Of a DNA stretch of 7,307 nucleotides, positions 6,607 through 7,307 are shown one piece after another; position 1 is the stretch's first letter, and every line of letters starts with the position of its first letter. The position numbers and the translations under genes were made by a program. Below the pieces are notes generated by a model that worked only from the letters and a program-made list of their open reading frames with translations, was not told the DNA's origin and did not search any database. This DNA comes from Candidatus Glassbacteria bacterium RIFCSPLOWO2_12_FULL_58_11 (GTDB taxonomy: Bacteria > Gemmatimonadota > Glassbacteria > GWA2-58-10), in the NCBI GenBank assembly GCA_001780825.1, contig MFIX01000062.1, positions 1-7,307 of the forward strand. The letters are read 5' to 3'.

Positions 6607-6867
6607 ATGTCGAAGAAAATAATCATGCTGCTCGGCACGATAGTCGGAAACTGCCTGGTGCTGATGCTCTACAATTTCTGGCCGAATATCCCCGCCGAGG
6701 TGGTCCAGTGGGCGATCGGCGGAATCTCTAGCGCCGGGGTGGGCGGCGTGCTGGGCCAGGGTTTTGCCGATGGCCTGAGCCGCGGGCTGACCTCGCACCA
6801 GGGGGCTAAGATTCTGGGAATGCAGCCTGAAAAAAACCAGTCCTCCCCCGAGGAGTCCGCGCGCTGA
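6607..6867 (+). CDS. Small two-helix membrane protein, possible holin
   Basis: An 86-residue protein with two hydrophobic segments, about 5-23 and 31-53, the second rich in glycine and small residues (GGISSAGVGGVLGQG), and a polar C-terminal tail of about 30 residues. Size, topology and position directly after an endolysin-like peptidase are what one expects of a holin, which makes the membrane lesion that releases the endolysin. The sequence is not assigned to a specific holin family, and the tail is not a strongly basic cluster. GGAG (6597-6600) lies 6 nt before ATG 6607, a good ribosome site. Its stop overlaps a candidate CTG start of the next small ORF. It may instead be an unrelated small membrane protein. 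Confidence 0.6.
   Translation: MSKKIIMLLGTIVGNCLVLMLYNFWPNIPAEVVQWAIGGISSAGVGGVLGQGFADGLSRGLTSHQGAKILGMQPEKNQSSPEESAR
6850..6855 (+). promoter_or_regulatory. Shine-Dalgarno site supporting a CTG start
   Basis: GAGGAG ends 8 nt before CTG 6864, the normal distance for a bacterial ribosome site, and there is no ATG, GTG or TTG at that distance. The same bases encode two glutamates of the upstream gene, so the match could be a by-product of that coding sequence. Confidence 0.4.
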
Positions 6868-6992
6868 AACTGGAGTTTGATCGCGATGGGATGCTCGGGG
6901 GAGTGAGCACGGAAAGGTTCGAGATTTACGGCGGTTGGCGTCCCAAAGAGGGAGCGGACAGGTTCCGCGCCGGAATAAACTGGCGCTTCTGA
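6864..6992 (+). CDS. Small ORF with probable CTG start, 42 residues
   Basis: Reading from CTG 6864 gives a 42-residue peptide that begins MKLEFDRDGML if the CTG is read as Met and ends in RFRAGINWRF. It is unrecognised. Aromatic and charged residues alternate (FEIYGGW, then RFRAGINWRF), suggesting a short beta-hairpin. The CTG overlaps the stop of the putative holin gene in the arrangement CTGA, mimicking the common ATGA coupling, and GAGGAG lies 8 nt upstream. An ATG at 6891 in the same frame would leave only 33 residues and has no clear ribosome site. The next candidate ORF begins 10 nt after the stop. It probably belongs to the lysis-like string; its function is unknown and its reality is supported only by start signals and layout. 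Confidence 0.45.
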   Translation: MKLEFDRDGMLGGVSTERFEIYGGWRPKEGADRFRAGINWRF

Positions 6993-7002
6993 AGCCGAGT
7001 CT

Positions 7003-7182
7003 GTGGCCAGAGCAAAAGTGAAAACAGGGAAAAAGATCGGGCCGGGGTCAGGCGACACATTGATCCGGCTCAAGCCGAAAAAAGAGGACCCATACCTCAG
7101 CATAAGATCAGGTGCATACAGCGCCCGGCCCGATCTACAAAAGTTGTTTCGTATGCTCCGGATTAATACAGAACGCTGCTAA
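7003..7182 (+). CDS. Small basic ORF with GTG start, 59 residues
   Basis: A GTG-initiated frame of 59 residues, beginning MARAKVKTGKKIGPGSGD if the GTG is read as Met and ending in LRINTERC. It is basic, with a Lys/Gly-rich N-terminus and a possible C-terminal helix (about 44-56). It follows the preceding small ORF by 10 nt, and the frame is open only from 6979, so the GTG is the first reasonable start. The purine-rich GAAG (6991-6994) lies 8 nt upstream, a weak ribosome site. About 40% of codons end in A or T, less G/C-biased than the large genes. It is not recognised; it may be a last small gene of the lysis-like string or a chance frame. Confidence 0.35.
   Translation: MARAKVKTGKKIGPGSGDTLIRLKPKKEDPYLSIRSGAYSARPDLQKLFRMLRINTERC
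7034..7136. repeat. 13-bp perfect inverted repeat, 77-nt spacing
   Basis: AGATCGGGCCGGG (7034-7046) and CCCGGCCCGATCT (7124-7136) are exact reverse complements. Both arms lie inside the GTG-initiated small ORF. They could form a stem in the RNA or mark paired protein-binding sites. No target-site duplication is visible at the outer edges. Confidence 0.6.
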
Positions 7183-7219
7183 CCAAGTAGAGGTGAGCGT
7201 TTGGGCTTGCCGGGCGAGT

Positions 7220-7247
7220 GTAGGGGCGACGCACGCGCCGCCTCTAC
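7220..7247. repeat. Imperfect palindrome resembling a dispersed repeat
   Basis: GTAGGGGCGACGC (7220-7232) pairs with GCGCCGCCTCTAC (7235-7247), with one mismatch (A-C) and one G-T pair around a 2-nt centre. Palindromes starting GTAGGGGC and ending GCCCCTAC are, as I recall, scattered in intergenic DNA of many bacterial genomes. The copy here lies after the last small ORF. A run of seven T (7264-7270) lies 16 nt further on, too far to call an intrinsic terminator. Nearby GTAGAGG (7187-7193) exactly complements the right arm's CCTCTAC and could form an alternative stem. Confidence 0.55.
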
Positions 7248-7307
7248 GGGAAATACAAACGGATTTTTTTGCATAAAGCGATCTACTGCGTTGGGCGGGG
7301 AGCTCTC

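Noticed and set aside
6036..6638. A 200-codon minus-strand frame over the M15 peptidase and terminator
   Set aside because: It runs antisense to a peptidase with an intact zinc motif and crosses the terminator; no recognisable domain.
6669..7103. A 144-codon minus-strand frame across the small ORFs at the right end
   Set aside because: It opposes three tightly spaced + strand ORFs with start signals. It remains a weak alternative because those ORFs are themselves small, but it shows no domain.
7183..7307. tRNA, att site or CRISPR at the right edge
   Set aside because: No cloverleaf, no repeated spacer pattern and no direct repeat pair was found; only the palindrome is supported.

Overview
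The window is a GC-rich bacterial chromosome segment with genes densely packed on the + strand. I see no gene I would support on the - strand. Reading frames use G/C-ending codons heavily, spacers are AT-richer, and several genes have clear Shine-Dalgarno sites while others (threonine synthase) have almost none. No 16S rRNA or other phylogenetic marker is present. The style fits an environmental bacterium, possibly of the FCB superphylum or a neighbouring candidate phylum, but this is a weak guess.

Left part (1-2213): a near-perfect sigma70-type promoter (TTGACA, 17 bp, TATAAT) drives an unrecognised 181-residue charged helical protein with a C-terminal membrane anchor. It is followed by a complete threonine synthase (thrC) with a zinc-ribbon-like N-terminus and the PLP lysine.

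Middle (2265-5828): a PTS EIIA domain protein of the PtsN/fructose type overlaps a 121-residue PII-superfamily protein with a non-canonical loop. After a 231-bp gap holding a plausible promoter come two translationally coupled, non-identical cation:proton antiporter-like membrane proteins of the CPA2 type. Together these look like a regulated ion-transport module: one phosphate-accepting sensor (EIIA), one putative ligand-binding trimer (PII-like) and two transporter subunits or paralogues. This is the most interesting functional grouping in the window; that they work together is inferred from context only.

Right part (5829-7307): an AT-rich spacer ends in a strong intrinsic terminator. It is followed by a compact string of small phage-lysis-like genes: an M15-type zinc peptidase, a small two-helix membrane protein that could be a holin, and two further very small ORFs. 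The first of these two appears to start at a CTG codon that overlaps the previous stop and is preceded by a good Shine-Dalgarno sequence; the second starts at GTG. No other phage structural or integration genes are visible, so this is either an isolated lysis cassette or the edge of a larger element. The last 125 bases contain an imperfect palindrome resembling dispersed palindromic repeats of many bacterial genomes.
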